Shown here: positions 9,147 through 19,200 of the stretch, piece after piece | Layout of the letters: every line of letters begins with the position of its first letter | Numbering within the stretch: position 1 is the first letter of the stretch | Origin: Flavobacterium aeripolare | Lineage (GTDB): Bacteria; Bacteroidota; Bacteroidia; Flavobacteriales; Flavobacteriaceae | NCBI RefSeq assembly: GCF_013294025.1 | Contig: NZ_JABSNL010000004.1 | Span: 217,174-281,173 of the forward strand | Direction: 5' to 3' | Length of the DNA: 64,000 bases | Position numbers and translations under genes: made by a program | Notes under the pieces: generated by a model | Told to the model about the DNA's origin: nothing | The model's database searches: none | The model's input: the letters and a program-made list of their open reading frames with translations, nothing else

Positions 9147-10160
9147 ATGAAAATACTGGTTACAGGAGGATTGGGATTTATAGGTTCGCATACCGTTGTA
9201 GAGCTCCAAAATCAAGGTTTTGAGGTGGTAATTATCGATGATTTGTCTAATACGTCACTAAGCGTTTTAGAGGGTATAAAAAATATTACGGGTAAGGTTC
9301 CAGCATTTGAAAAATTAGATCTAAGAGTAAAAACTAGTGTGCAGGATTTTTTTAGTAAAAATCAAGACATTGCAGGGGTGATACATTTTGCTGCTTCAAA
9401 AGCGGTGGGTGAAAGTGTAGAGAATCCTTTGTTGTATTATGAAAATAATATCAATGCGCTGGTATATCTTTTGCAAGAATTACAGAAAAAAGACGCGGCT
9501 AATTTCATTTTTAGTTCGTCATGTACAGTATATGGTCAAGCTGAAAAAATGCCAATAACCGAAAATGCTCCTATACAAACAGCGATGTCACCTTATGGAA
9601 ACACCAAACAGATAGGAGAGGAGATCATCACAGATACAGCCAAGGTGACTAATATTAATGCTATTTTATTGCGTTATTTTAACCCTATTGGTTCGCACCC
9701 TTCAGCGGAGATAGGAGAATTACCACTAGGAGTGCCTCAAAATTTAGTTCCGTTTATTACACAAACGGGAATGGGATTAAGAAAAGAACTTTCCGTTTAT
9801 GGAGATGATTACCCTACAATTGATGGAACTGCGGTACGTGATTATATTCACGTAGTCGATTTGGCTAAAGCCCATGTAATTGCTTTAAAACGATTATTAG
9901 ATAAAAAGAATCTTGATAAAGTAGAGACTTTTAATTTAGGAACGGGAACCGGAAGTTCAGTGTTAGAAGTAATTCAAGCATTCGAAAAAGTAAGTGGAAC
10001 AAAACTGCCGTATAAAATTGTAGGTCGCCGTGAAGGTGATATTACAGAAGCTTACGCTAATACTGATAAAGCCAATACGGTTTTAGGTTGGAAAGCAGCA
10101 TCTACATTAGACGAAGCGATGGCAAGTGCTTGGAAATGGGAACAAAAAGTACGTAGCTAA
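9147..10160 (+). CDS. galE: UDP-glucose 4-epimerase
   Basis: This 337-residue extended short-chain dehydrogenase/reductase interconverts UDP-glucose and UDP-galactose (or the N-acetyl forms) in the cytoplasm. The NAD-binding motif GGLGFIGSHT is near residue 7. FAASKAVGESVENPLLYYENN, the catalytic triad elements SSSCTVYG and YGNTK (Tyr-x-x-x-Lys), LRYFNPIGSHPS and GTAVRDYIHVVDLAKAH are all GalE-specific. The C terminus has the GRREGDITEAYAN uridine-binding segment. With the Kdo transferase and sugar aminotransferase nearby, it probably supplies surface glycans. Confidence 0.94.
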   Translation: MKILVTGGLGFIGSHTVVELQNQGFEVVIIDDLSNTSLSVLEGIKNITGKVPAFEKLDLRVKTSVQDFFSKNQDIAGVIHFAASKAVGESVENPLLYYENNINALVYLLQELQKKDAANFIFSSSCTVYGQAEKMPITENAPIQTAMSPYGNTKQIGEEIITDTAKVTNINAILLRYFNPIGSHPSAEIGELPLGVPQNLVPFITQTGMGLRKELSVYGDDYPTIDGTAVRDYIHVVDLAKAHVIALKRLLDKKNLDKVETFNLGTGTGSSVLEVIQAFEKVSGTKLPYKIVGRREGDITEAYANTDKANTVLGWKAASTLDEAMASAWKWEQKVRS

Positions 10161-10188
10161 TTGTTTTTTACATTAAATTATACTTATC

Positions 10189-10229
10189 AAAAAATCCCAA
10201 ACTATCAAGAAGATTTTTTGGGATTTTTT
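10189..10229. terminator. Bidirectional terminator between galE and fabD
   Basis: AAAAAATCCCAAA (10189-10201) pairs with TTTGGGATTTTTT (ending at 10229), with T runs on both strands. It lies between convergent galE and fabD. Confidence 0.82.
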
Positions 10230-10265
10230 GCTTTATAGCTTAATATAAACTTTGAAGAATGTCAC

Positions 10266-11141
10266 CTATGCATTTGCAGTAGCAGCTTCTTTATCGATTT
10301 TTCCAATCAATCCAGCCAAGACTTTTCCTGGACCTACTTCAGTGAATAAAGTAGCGCCATCGGCAATCATTTGTTGTACTGATTGTGTCCATTTTACCGG
10401 AGCTGTCAATTGTATGATTAAGTTTTTCTTGATTTCGCTTGCGTCCGAAACTGCGCTTGCCGTTACATTTTGATATACTGGGCAAATAGGAGTAGAGAAG
10501 GTAGTTGCTTCAATAGCTGCTGCTAGTTCCTCTCTTGCGGGCTCCATCATAGGCGAGTGAAAAGCACCACCTACAGGCAATAATAAGGCGCGTTTTGCTC
10601 CCGCTTCTTTCATAGCTACACAAGCCGCTTCAACAGCAGTTGTTTCTCCTGAAATAACTAATTGTCCTGGGCAGTTATAATTTGCTGCAACTACAACTCC
10701 ATCAATACTTGCGCAAACCTCTTCTACTACATTATCAGCAAGTCCTAAAACTGCCGCCATAGTTGATGGTTTGATTTCGCATGCTTTTTGCATCGCTAAT
10801 GCTCTTTGTGAAACTAATTTCAATCCGTCTTCAAATGACAAAGCACCATTAGCTACTAAAGCTGAGAATTCTCCAAGGGAGTGTCCTGCAACCATTTCTG
10901 GCTTGAAATCAGTGCCCAAAGTTTTAGCTAATATAACCGAATGTAAAAAAACCGCAGGCTGTGTTACCTTTGTTTCTTTCAATTCTTCAGCCGTTCCTTC
11001 AAACATGATGTCTGTGATTCTAAAGCCTAAAATTTCGTTTGCTTGCTCAAATAATTCTTTTGCTAGAGGAGAATTTTCATATAAATCTTTTCCCATTCCT
11101 GTAAATTGTGCGCCTTGTCCTGGAAATACGTATGCTTTCAT
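10266..11141 (-). CDS. fabD: Malonyl-CoA:ACP transacylase
   Basis: FabD loads malonate onto acyl carrier protein for fatty-acid elongation in the cytoplasm. The 291 residues begin with AYVFPGQGAQFTGMG, which holds the oxyanion Gln. The nucleophile is Ser88 in GHSLGE, the partner His is His195 in GGAFHSPMM, and QPAVFLHS and NYNCPGQLVISG are also typical. It is monocistronic and divided from galE by a shared terminator. A plausible promoter lies about 55-80 bases upstream. Confidence 0.95.
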   Translation of the reverse strand: MKAYVFPGQGAQFTGMGKDLYENSPLAKELFEQANEILGFRITDIMFEGTAEELKETKVTQPAVFLHSVILAKTLGTDFKPEMVAGHSLGEFSALVANGALSFEDGLKLVSQRALAMQKACEIKPSTMAAVLGLADNVVEEVCASIDGVVVAANYNCPGQLVISGETTAVEAACVAMKEAGAKRALLLPVGGAFHSPMMEPAREELAAAIEATTFSTPICPVYQNVTASAVSDASEIKKNLIIQLTAPVKWTQSVQQMIADGATLFTEVGPGKVLAGLIGKIDKEAATANA

Positions 11142-11193
11142 ATTTTAAATTTAAAGATTGAATGGTTTACTATTTTCGAAATTAAACCAGCTG

Positions 11194-11221
11194 CAAAAAT
11201 AGTATTTTTTTTTACAAACAA
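11194..11221 (-). promoter_or_regulatory. Candidate fabD promoter
   Basis: Read on the minus strand, TTG (11221-11219), 17 bases, then TATTTTTG (11201-11194) match the Bacteroidetes pattern with a slightly short spacer. The -7 element is 53 bases upstream of the fabD start codon. Confidence 0.45.
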
Positions 11222-11225
11222 CATT

Positions 11226-11341
11226 TTTCTACTTAGAAGCAGCAACTCCCGTTAAGCAACAAGCCATTCTCCCGCTTTTACCTCTATCTCCTAGTCCTTA
11301 AAGATCAGGACTAGGAGGATGCCGGTGCAATCGGGGCTAGA
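11226..11341. repeat. Degenerate flavobacterial dispersed intergenic repeat, copy 1
   Basis: This non-coding element has a perfect 11-base inverted repeat, CTCCTAGTCCT with AGGACTAGGAG (11289-11299 and 11308-11318). It is preceded by CCCGCTTTTA and followed by GGATGCCGGTGCAATCGGGG. The order CCGCTTTTA, stem-loop, GGATGCCG..CAATC..GGGCTA is like a REP-like element I recall from many Flavobacterium intergenic regions; this is from memory, not a search. Related degenerate copies are at 14876 and 56113. Confidence 0.5.
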
Positions 11342-11369
11342 TATTTCGTTTAGTTTATATAAGGAATTA

Positions 11370-11777
11370 TTACAACAGCGTATCAATTATAATAGTACTC
11401 TTCAATAATTTAGAGACTGGACATTTTTCGGCAATGATCAATAATCGTTTCTTTATATCAGCTTCAACAGCAACAGGAAAAGTGATTTTTCTAGTAATTG
11501 TTGTAGTGAGTTCGGGATTGCTTTCTTGATGAAAATTTAAGGCAATATTGATTTCGGGTATGTCCCATCCTTTTCGATCAATGTACATTCTTAAAGTAGA
11601 GAGCGTACAAGCTGCTAACGAGGCAAGCAGCGTAGTATAGGGATCAGGTCCTAAATCTTGGCCTTCAATTTTTTCAGGTTCGTCCATTATAAATTGGCCG
11701 TTGCGCCATGTAATAGTGCACAAATATTTCTGTATTCCTATATGTCCTGTAATGTCATTTTCGAGTGCGTTTTCCAT
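11370..11777 (-). CDS. OsmC/Ohr-family protein
   Basis: This 135-residue protein belongs to the OsmC/YhfA group of thiol-dependent peroxide-related proteins. The segment GPDPYTTLLASLAACTLSTLRMY holds the first conserved Cys, near residue 57. AEKCPVSKLLKS near the C terminus holds the second Cys in the family motif CPVxKxL. The two cysteines are the redox pair in this family, though many OsmC-like proteins have unknown substrates. It is monocistronic. The preceding intergenic gap holds a dispersed repeat. Confidence 0.85.
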   Translation of the reverse strand: MENALENDITGHIGIQKYLCTITWRNGQFIMDEPEKIEGQDLGPDPYTTLLASLAACTLSTLRMYIDRKGWDIPEINIALNFHQESNPELTTTITRKITFPVAVEADIKKRLLIIAEKCPVSKLLKSTIIIDTLL

Positions 11778-11970
11778 TTGTTAGTATTTTAAAATGTGTA
11801 TTTGAAATTTAGGATAAAGTGGCTGCCACAATTGGTTTGAGCTAGTGCTAATTTACTGTTTTTTAAATAATTATTTGGAGCTCAACTTATCTAAATTTCC
11901 CTAGAATTAACTTTAGGTTTGATGTAACAAAATAAGGATTTATCTACTAATTATTAAATGCTCTTTTATT

Positions 11971-13602
11971 ATGAAAAATATAGTTTCGGGTTCGCTTTTT
12001 ATTATAGTTGCGATTTTACTTTTTTATGTAGGGATGCCTACAATCAATTACGGTTTTGTGGGATTTCCTATTGCGCTGCTATTCTTAAGTGTGTTCTGGG
12101 TTATCATCTCAACAGGTTTGCAAATTTCCCCAGACAAAAAGCAAGTAAAAATTGCTAAAAGGCCTAATAAATTTGTTTTGTACTTCATGCTTGTGGTGCT
12201 AGCTTATCTCGTGATTACACCGCTATTGACTAGTTTGCCTGTTTTTAGAACAGCAGCTTATCAAACACTCCTAGGTAAAGTTGCTGATGGTAATAAAATT
12301 TCTAATCATATTGCTCCTATTTCTATTGATGAAATTAGAGTGGTAGATGAGGATTTAGCACACTTATTAGGAGAGAAAGTATTGGGATCACAACCTGCAT
12401 TAGGTAGCCAAGTAGAATTAGGAGAATTTTGTATTCAAAAGGTGAACAATGACTTGTATTGGGTAGCTCCGTTGTTGCACTCTGGTTTTTTTAAATGGAT
12501 GAACAATAGATCTGGATCAGCAGGATATGTAATGGTTTCGGCTACAAATGAAAGAGATGTGAAGTTGGTGCAAAACATTGGCGGAAGCCCAGTAAAAATT
12601 AAGTACCAACCTAAGGCGTATTTTCAATCAAATATTAAACGATTATTGTATTTAAACGGCTATGCTACGGTAGGTTTAGAAGATTTTAGTTTTGAGATTG
12701 ATGATAAAGGACTGCCTTTTTGGGTAGTGACTACATTCAAAAAAGAAATTGGTTTCAGCGGAGACGAAGCAACAGGAATTGTTCTAATCAATGCACAAAC
12801 AGGCCAAATGAAAGAATATTCGATTGCAAACACACCTAAATGGGTAGATCGCATTCAACCGATTAAATTTATAGAAGAACAGTTAAACGATTGGGGAGAA
12901 TACGTGCAGGGATATTGGAACTTTTCTAATGAAAACAAACTTCAAATTACCGAAGGATTGACTTTAGTGTATGGTAACGACAACAGATCATATTGGTACA
13001 CAGGATTAACCTCTGTAGGAAAAGATGAATCTGCGGTAGGATTTGTGTTAGTAGATACGCGAACAAAAGAAGCTACTTTTTACAAACAAGGTGGCGCTAC
13101 AGAGTATGCTGCTCAAAGTTCAGCACAGGGTAAAGTGCAGGAGAAAGGATATCAAGCTTCGTTGCCTATTCCATATAATATCAATAATATTCCAACGTAT
13201 GTGATGACCTTAAAAGATAAAGGGGGACTAGTAAAAATGTTTGCTATGGTTGCCATATCTGATTATACTATTGTGGGAGTAGGGAATACCATGCGTGAGG
13301 CATTAACATCGTATAAAAATGTCTACAACATGTCAGATAATAAGGTAAATCCAAATAGTGTTTCTAATAGAAAAGTGCTAACAACAGTGATTACTAGAAT
13401 CCAAAATGACGTTAAAAATGGCAATAGTTTTTATTACTTTAAAGTAAAAGACTATCCTAACATCTTTGTAGGATCTTCTCAAATATCGAGTCAGTTGCCA
13501 GTTACAATGATAGGAGATCGTGTAACACTATCTTTTGATGTAGATATGGAAGCCGTTATTGATGTTTCATCGTTTCAAAATTTAGACTTAAAAGATAAAT
13601 AA
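11971..13602 (+). CDS. Membrane-anchored protein of unknown function
   Basis: This 543-residue protein was not recognised. Residues 1-45 form two closely spaced hydrophobic segments, and a third membrane segment lies near residues 57-75 (FVLYFMLVVLAYLVITPLL). The remaining 465 residues look soluble and probably face the periplasm. Two PepSY-like stretches may be present: GLPFWVVTTFKKE..GIVLINAQTGQMKEYS (about 250-285) and a second (..YWYTGLTSVGKDESAVGFVLVDTRTKEA) near 345-370. This is weak inference. It is monocistronic, with a terminator just downstream. The first in-frame ATG, at 11971, gives the full first hydrophobic segment. Confidence 0.7.
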   Translation: MKNIVSGSLFIIVAILLFYVGMPTINYGFVGFPIALLFLSVFWVIISTGLQISPDKKQVKIAKRPNKFVLYFMLVVLAYLVITPLLTSLPVFRTAAYQTLLGKVADGNKISNHIAPISIDEIRVVDEDLAHLLGEKVLGSQPALGSQVELGEFCIQKVNNDLYWVAPLLHSGFFKWMNNRSGSAGYVMVSATNERDVKLVQNIGGSPVKIKYQPKAYFQSNIKRLLYLNGYATVGLEDFSFEIDDKGLPFWVVTTFKKEIGFSGDEATGIVLINAQTGQMKEYSIANTPKWVDRIQPIKFIEEQLNDWGEYVQGYWNFSNENKLQITEGLTLVYGNDNRSYWYTGLTSVGKDESAVGFVLVDTRTKEATFYKQGGATEYAAQSSAQGKVQEKGYQASLPIPYNINNIPTYVMTLKDKGGLVKMFAMVAISDYTIVGVGNTMREALTSYKNVYNMSDNKVNPNSVSNRKVLTTVITRIQNDVKNGNSFYYFKVKDYPNIFVGSSQISSQLPVTMIGDRVTLSFDVDMEAVIDVSSFQNLDLKDK

Positions 13603-13625
13603 AAATAGAATTTGCTTAACAATAT

Positions 13626-13665
13626 AAAGGCTGACACTAATGTATATTAGGAGTCAGCCTTTTTT
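13626..13665 (+). terminator. Terminator after the membrane protein gene
   Basis: AAAGGCTGAC with GTCAGCCTTT, enclosing an inner CTAAT/ATTAG pair, is followed by a T run. Confidence 0.85.
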
Positions 13666-13739
13666 ATTAATTTTAGCAGTATAGCGTTTGCTTCTACAGC
13701 GCTTTTACTTTAATGGGTAACTTATCTATATCAAGGGAA

Positions 13740-14024
13740 TTACAATACATCCTTAAAATTAGCATTTTTATCAAAAACATGTGCTACAAAAGGACAAGAT
13801 GGAACAATAGTGAGGCCTTCTTTTCGAGCATAAGAAACAGCTTCTGTAACCATTTCTTTTCCTAATCCTTTTCCAGTTTCATCATCTGTAACCTCTGTGT
13901 GGTCAATGGTTATTTGCTTAGAGCCAGTATGTCTAAAGATCATTTTACCTACTAGTTCACCATTGTTTTCGATATAAAAAACACCTTCTTTTTCGTTATT
14001 TTCTAATTGCACTTTTTTACTCAT
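13740..14024 (-). CDS. YjdJ-like GNAT-fold N-acetyltransferase
   Basis: This 94-residue protein fits the short GNAT family PF14542 (Acetyltransf_CG). It has the acetyl-CoA-binding segment GKGLGKEMVTEAVSYARKEG near residues 51-70. IVPSCPFVAHVFDKN at the C terminus is the other family signature. The reaction is probably acetyl transfer to an unknown small molecule or protein. It starts 17 bases downstream of the pirin gene on the same strand and is probably co-transcribed with it. Confidence 0.86.
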   Translation of the reverse strand: MSKKVQLENNEKEGVFYIENNGELVGKMIFRHTGSKQITIDHTEVTDDETGKGLGKEMVTEAVSYARKEGLTIVPSCPFVAHVFDKNANFKDVL

Positions 14025-14041
14025 CGTCTTTTTGTTTTTAG

Positions 14042-14758
14042 TTAGTATTGCATGGGAACTTCCATTAGCAATAGTTCAACATCTGAATTCATTTTTAATT
14101 CTAATGTTGCTGTATTCCAAATTCCAAAACCATCTCGAGTATCTAATTCTTGACCGTTAATAGTCAATTGTCCCGAAAGCACAAAAGCATATACGCCGTT
14201 ACCTTCTTTCTTAATGTGGTAGTCAATACTAGTGTCTTTCTCTAATTTTCCCAAATGAAACCAAGCATCTTGATGAATCCATACGCCTTCGTCCTCTGGA
14301 TTAGGAGATAGAATTTGTTGTAATTTATTGTGTCGATCCGCCTTATTCAAAGTTATTTGTTGGTAGCGAGGCGTTACATTTTTCTTGTTGGGGAAAACCC
14401 AAATCTGCAATAATTTTGTTCTTTGATCATCATTAGGGTTAAATTCACTGTGTTTGACTCCAGTTCCCGCGCTCATCACCTGTACATCGCCATTTTTAAT
14501 TGTCTCCGTATTCCCCATACTATCTTTGTGTGCTAAATCACCTTCAAGTGGAATCGTTAGGATCTCCATATTATCGTGCGGATGCGTACCAAAACCCATT
14601 CCTGCCGCAATAGTATCGTCATTCAAAACGCGAAGTGCACCAAATTGTACTCTTTCTGGATTGTACCAACTACCAAAACTAAAGCTGTGGTAAGCATTTA
14701 ACCATCCATGATCTGCGTGTCCTCTAGTAGTTGCTTTGTGTAATACAGTATTTTCCAT
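14042..14758 (-). CDS. Pirin-family bicupin protein
   Basis: The 238 residues form two cupin barrels. The N-terminal barrel has the metal ligands in GTHPHDNMEIL and GTGVKHSEFN (three His and one Glu), as in YhhW-type pirins. ADHGWLNAYHSFSFGSWYNPERVQFGALRVLNDD at the start is diagnostic of the family. Some pirins have quercetin 2,3-dioxygenase activity; the physiological substrate is unknown. It is followed by the GNAT gene, and a Crp/Fnr-type regulator is encoded further upstream. Confidence 0.9.
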   Translation of the reverse strand: MENTVLHKATTRGHADHGWLNAYHSFSFGSWYNPERVQFGALRVLNDDTIAAGMGFGTHPHDNMEILTIPLEGDLAHKDSMGNTETIKNGDVQVMSAGTGVKHSEFNPNDDQRTKLLQIWVFPNKKNVTPRYQQITLNKADRHNKLQQILSPNPEDEGVWIHQDAWFHLGKLEKDTSIDYHIKKEGNGVYAFVLSGQLTINGQELDTRDGFGIWNTATLELKMNSDVELLLMEVPMQY

Positions 14759-14875
14759 GTTTATAAATTTAGTGATTTATGTTCTACAAATTTACGCACT
14801 AAGCAATCAAGAGACACTTAACCTAGATTAAGAAATATTAAAATCACGATAGAATATTTGATAATAGCAATTATT

Positions 14876-14965
14876 TGGGCGTGTCCCTACGGGTCGGGCT
14901 ATTTGTTCCCGCTTTTTATATCTGGCAAAAAAGCCATATATAAAAGAGCTCCACGACTATCCCTC
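14876..14965. repeat. Degenerate flavobacterial dispersed intergenic repeat, copy 2
   Basis: The start GGGCGTGTCCCTACGGG and TCGGGCT, then CCCGCTTTTTATATCT, a GGC-AAAAAA-GCC stem flanked by TATAT/ATATA, and the tail GAGCTCC...CTATCCCTCACGC match, from memory, the layout of a REP-like repeat frequent between flavobacterial genes. It fills most of the 250-base gap between the pirin gene and the Crp-like gene. It has no coding content. Confidence 0.6.
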
Positions 14966-15009
14966 ACGCAAAACCATGATTATAGTTATACGGTTGCATT
15001 ATCATACTA

Positions 15010-15591
15010 CTAGCGGTGTAACATTTTACTCTTCATTTTGCTAAAAAACTCAGGAGTTACTCCTATGTAAGACGCGATTTGTTTTTGCGGAATTTTATTG
15101 ATTAGCTGCGGAAATTTCGAACAAAATTTTTCAAAGCGTTCCTCAGCAGATAGGCTTAAATTATCCATTAAGCGCTGTTGGTTAGCGACCAGCGAGTTTT
15201 CGGTTAAGATCCTGAAAAAGCGCTCAAATTTTGGAACCTTCTCATATAGTTGTTCCTGATTTTCTTTCGATAATAATAGCAACTCAGCATCTTCAATTAC
15301 TTCGATAAATAGATTACCGGGTTTTTGAGAAAGCAAGCTATACATGTCTCCAATCCAGTAGCCTTCGCAAGCAAAATTTAAAACATGTTCTACGATATTA
15401 TCGTTGATTGTAAAACTGCGTAAGATGCCACTATTTACAAAGTAAGAATGTTTACAAGTCTCTGCCGCATGCAATAAAATTGTTTTCGATTTACAATTTT
15501 GAACTGTTATCATACTTATAAAGAGCTTCTCCTCTTCCTTGTTTAGCGTAATGTGTTTAGCAATATTTTTAAGTAAGAGATTTGTATTCAT
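15010..15591 (-). CDS. Crp/Fnr-family transcriptional regulator
   Basis: This 193-residue protein has an N-terminal cyclic-nucleotide-binding-like beta barrel (about 25-125; CKSKTILLHAAETCKHSYFVNSGILRSF). A dimer helix follows, then a C-terminal winged helix (about 150-193; IPQKQIASYIGVTPEFFSKMKSK). The consensus cAMP-binding pocket residues (RxxxE..GExG..RSA) are not evident, so the ligand is uncertain. Such short Crp-like regulators are common and mostly uncharacterised in Bacteroidetes. The pirin unit and the SusCD region are its neighbours, but no target is shown by the sequence. Confidence 0.86.
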   Translation of the reverse strand: MNTNLLLKNIAKHITLNKEEEKLFISMITVQNCKSKTILLHAAETCKHSYFVNSGILRSFTINDNIVEHVLNFACEGYWIGDMYSLLSQKPGNLFIEVIEDAELLLLSKENQEQLYEKVPKFERFFRILTENSLVANQQRLMDNLSLSAEERFEKFCSKFPQLINKIPQKQIASYIGVTPEFFSKMKSKMLHR

Positions 15592-15828
15592 AGCAATTAC
15601 AATAAACTTTTTTAGGCGGTATAATTTGTAAAATATTAAAATTACAAAATTGTGATTAAATAGTACGTAGTAAGCTGTTGTTTAATTGTGAGGGCATGGC
15701 ATTTTATAGGTAGTAATGCTTAAGATAAAAGTAAATAAGTGCTCGTTCTCGACTATTTATAAGAAGCTTTCAAAATGTAGTAGGCTAAAATATAGTCGCT
15801 AAATAAAATGTTATTTTAATGTAAAATA

Positions 15829-15848
15829 CAAATTGGTTTACCAATTTG
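15829..15848. promoter_or_regulatory. Perfect 8+4+8 palindromic operator, distal SusCD site
   Basis: CAAATTGGTTTACCAATTTG has perfect 8-base arms around TTTA. It is nearly the same as the gammaproteobacterial UxuR/ExuR consensus (AAATTGGTATACCAATTT), recognised by FadR-subfamily GntR regulators that sense uronates. It lies about 240 bases upstream of the probable start of transcription. Confidence 0.7.
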
Positions 15849-16070
15849 ATTAACCAAATATTCCATTTGTAGTATTGTTGGTCATTTGTAAGATAATAAG
15901 AAGGATATTTTACACTTTATTAAGAAATGGAAATTGTTAAAAATACATAAATGTCTTTAATAAATTTCGATATATTGAATCTTTTTTTGTCGTAAGTGCT
16001 GCTAATTTATCTAAAAAAATGCATTTAATGTAAATTTATCACTACAATATTTTCATGTCAATAAATTAAG

Positions 16071-16078
16071 TATGTTTG
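16071..16078 (+). promoter_or_regulatory. Candidate -7 element of the SusCD promoter
   Basis: TATGTTTG fits TAnnTTTG. No clear TTG was found 19-21 bases upstream, which would suit a regulated promoter. The second palindrome begins 7 bases downstream. Confidence 0.45.
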
Positions 16079-16084
16079 GAATCT

Positions 16085-16103
16085 AAACTGGTAAACCAAT
16101 TTG
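16085..16103. promoter_or_regulatory. Palindromic operator, promoter-proximal SusCD site
   Basis: The reverse strand reads CAAATTGGTTTACCAGTTT, matching the distal site at all but one of the shared positions. It overlaps the expected transcription start just after the -7 element, a position that usually represses. Confidence 0.62.
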
Positions 16104-16216
16104 TCACACCAATTTTAAGTATTTTTTAATAATCACTTTTAAAAGTTACTTAATCGTTGTAGTAGATTGCTTGGGGGACTGAATACTAAAAACAACTAAT
16201 ATAAAACGAACCAATT

Positions 16217-19200
16217 ATGAAAAAAACTATTTTAATGTTTCTCTTAGTTTTCTCGTGTATTGTACATGGCCAAACTGCGGGAATAAAATTTTCTGGGACA
16301 GTGGTCGACAATGCGGGACAGCCTATTCCGGGAGTAACAGTTACCTCTGACGCTAAAAGCACCATAACTGATTTTAACGGAGGGTATACACTTATGGTAG
16401 CTGGAACTAAATCGATAGTTTCATTCTCTTACTTAGGGTTTACAACTAAGTTGGTAACTGTAGGTAAAAATACTACGATGACAGTGACCTTGCAAGAGGA
16501 GACAAACATGCTAGAGGATGTGGTAGTGATAGGTTATGGAACACAAAAGCGTTCTAGCGTAACGGGATCTGTAGCAAAATTGAAAAGCGATAAGTTTGAA
16601 AATGCACCAGTATCTCGATTAGATAATGCCTTACAAGGAAAAATTGCTGGTGTACGTGTTCAAAGTGTTTCATCAGAAGCAGGTGCCGATACACAAATTA
16701 ATATTAGAGGAATCAGTTCTGTAAGTGCAGGATCTGGACCTTTATTAGTTGTTGATGGACAGCCTATGCCTGATGGATTTTCTGCATTAAATAGTGCCGA
16801 TGTAGAATCTGTTGAGGTATTAAAGGATGCCGCATCTGCTGCAATATATGGTTCAAGAGGGGCAAACGGAGTTATTTTAGTGACTACAAAAAGTGGTAAA
16901 ACAGGTAAGACAAAATATTATTTTAAAAACACTTCTGGGGTAAAACAAGCTTATGAAACTTATGATGTGATGACATCAAAAGAGTATGTTGAAAGATTGT
17001 ACGCTGAACAAAAATTAAGAGATGCAGATCCATTGTGGACTTCTGATTATGGGAGTAGTTTGCCTTCAGCAGACAAATGGCGCGCACAGTACAATATAGA
17101 AAATGATTTATTAGGAGGTAAAGCTACAGATTATCAAGACGAAGCTTTACGTACTGCTTACTATCAAGACATGCAATTTAATGTTTCTGGTGGTGGTGAA
17201 AAGAATAAATTTTATATCTCTACAGGATATCAAAGTGATGAGGGATTAATGCTAAAAAGCGAATTTGAAAAATTAAACTTTAGAGCTAAGTTTGATTTGA
17301 AATTGACTGACAAATTAAAGTTAAATATCAATTTAAACCCTTCTAATACGAAGACATCAAAACCAGCTGTAGGTTATATTGATTTTACAAGATTTCCTAG
17401 TTTTTTACCTGTTTATCATACTGCTGCTACAGCTGATTTTATCAATGGTCAACAACCGGGTAGAAATGTGCAAGTAGGAGCGTATGCAGAAGATGACGAT
17501 TTTGCAAATTTAATATACAGTGGATTAGATCCTAATGGCGTTGCGTACACTACAGCAGCAAATGCGGTTCCATTTACAACTTCAAATACAAATCCTATAC
17601 GTGCCTTGCTAGAGCAAGATGATAATACAAACCAATTTCGCTTTCAAGGTAGTGTTGCTTTAGATTATAATATTGCTGACGGACTTGATTTTCGTACTGC
17701 TCAAAATATTTACTATAGAGATTCTAAAAGAGTGCAAACAGGTGCTTCAAATGCAGCGCGTTTTGGAAATCCTAATTATGCTACGTACACAAATACAAAC
17801 TATTTTGACTTCTTGACAGAGAATACTTTAAACTATAAAAAAAGTATTGGTAACCACGATTTTGGTGCTTTAGGAGGATTTACTTTTCAATCGACTAGAA
17901 CAAAATCATTAGTAACTGCTGGAACTACATTTCCAACAGATTTTATTAAAAACTTAAACTTTGCGTCAGTTGTACTTCAACCACAACAGTCTGATGAAAG
18001 TGTAGGATTAGTATCGTTTTTAGGGAGATTTAATTATTCGTATAAAGACAAATACTTGTTAATGGCAAGTTATAGAACAGATGGTAGTAGTAGGTTTGCA
18101 GATGGTAATAAATGGGGAGGTTTTCCAGCAGTATCATTAGGATGGGTTATTTCAAAAGAAAATTTCATGTCTGAAGTTTCAGCTATTAATAGGTTGGCTT
18201 TAAGAGCAAGTTACGGTGCAACAGGGAACAACGGTATTGGAGAGTTTCAATATCAAAACTATTTGAATTCAGCTAATTACTTAAGCGGAATTGGAACAGG
18301 AAGTGTTTCTAATGGATTATCAAATACAAGTAACTTAAATAATAACCCTGACATTACTTGGGAAAGAACGTTTTCTTCTAATTTTGGTTTGGATTTAGCC
18401 ATGTTCAAAAATAGATTTAACTTAAGTATTGATGCATATCAATCGAACACAGACAAGTTATTGTTAGAGCAATCTAACTTATTAATTTCTGGTTCTACGG
18501 CAGGTATTGCAAACGTAGGAAGTTTAAGAAATAGAGGTATCGAATTAGAATTGTCTACCGTGAATGTGAAAACTAAGAATTTCTCTTGGAGTACAGATTT
18601 CAATATTTCACATGTTAAAAACGAGTTGACAAATCTAGGAGATAAAACAACAATTATTTCACCTACAATTGATGGAAGAAACGGTTTGAATAACTACGCT
18701 ATCGTAGGGGAGCCATTAATTACCTATTTTGGTTTTAAAACAGATGGTGTATGGAACAGTAAAACAGATATTGCTGATTCAGGTTTAACAACATCTTTGA
18801 CAAATGGATTGAAAGAAGGTGGTTTAAAAATCTTAGATATTAACGGAGACGGTAATATTGATAACGATGATAGAACTAATTTAGGAAATCCATACCCTGA
18901 TTATACTTGGGGAATCACAAATAAGTTTACGTTTAAAAATCTTGATTTAAGTTTCACATTACAAGGTGTTCAAGGTGGAGAATTAATTAATGGAGATATT
19001 AATTACAACGAGGTTAAGGAAAGAAACTTAAACTATATGGCAGATAGATGGGTGAGTCCAAGCAATCCTGGAGATGGTAAAACGCCATATACTACAAATG
19101 GGTACAACTGGGTGTTTACTGATAATGCTATCGAAGATGCGTCATACATGTCTTTGAGAGAGATAACGCTTGGGTACAGTTTAGGAAAAGATATAGTTAA

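Larger units (their letters stand above)
15592..16216 (+). promoter_or_regulatory. SusCD upstream regulatory region
   Basis: This 625-base AT-rich region has no supported gene. It holds two copies of a TTGGTTTACCAA-type palindrome (15829-15848 and 16085-16103), another partial site next to the first (TTAACCAAAT at 15850-15859), and a -7-like TATGTTTG at 16071-16078. The putative start point is near 16085, leaving a leader of about 130 bases before susC. Confidence 0.65.
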
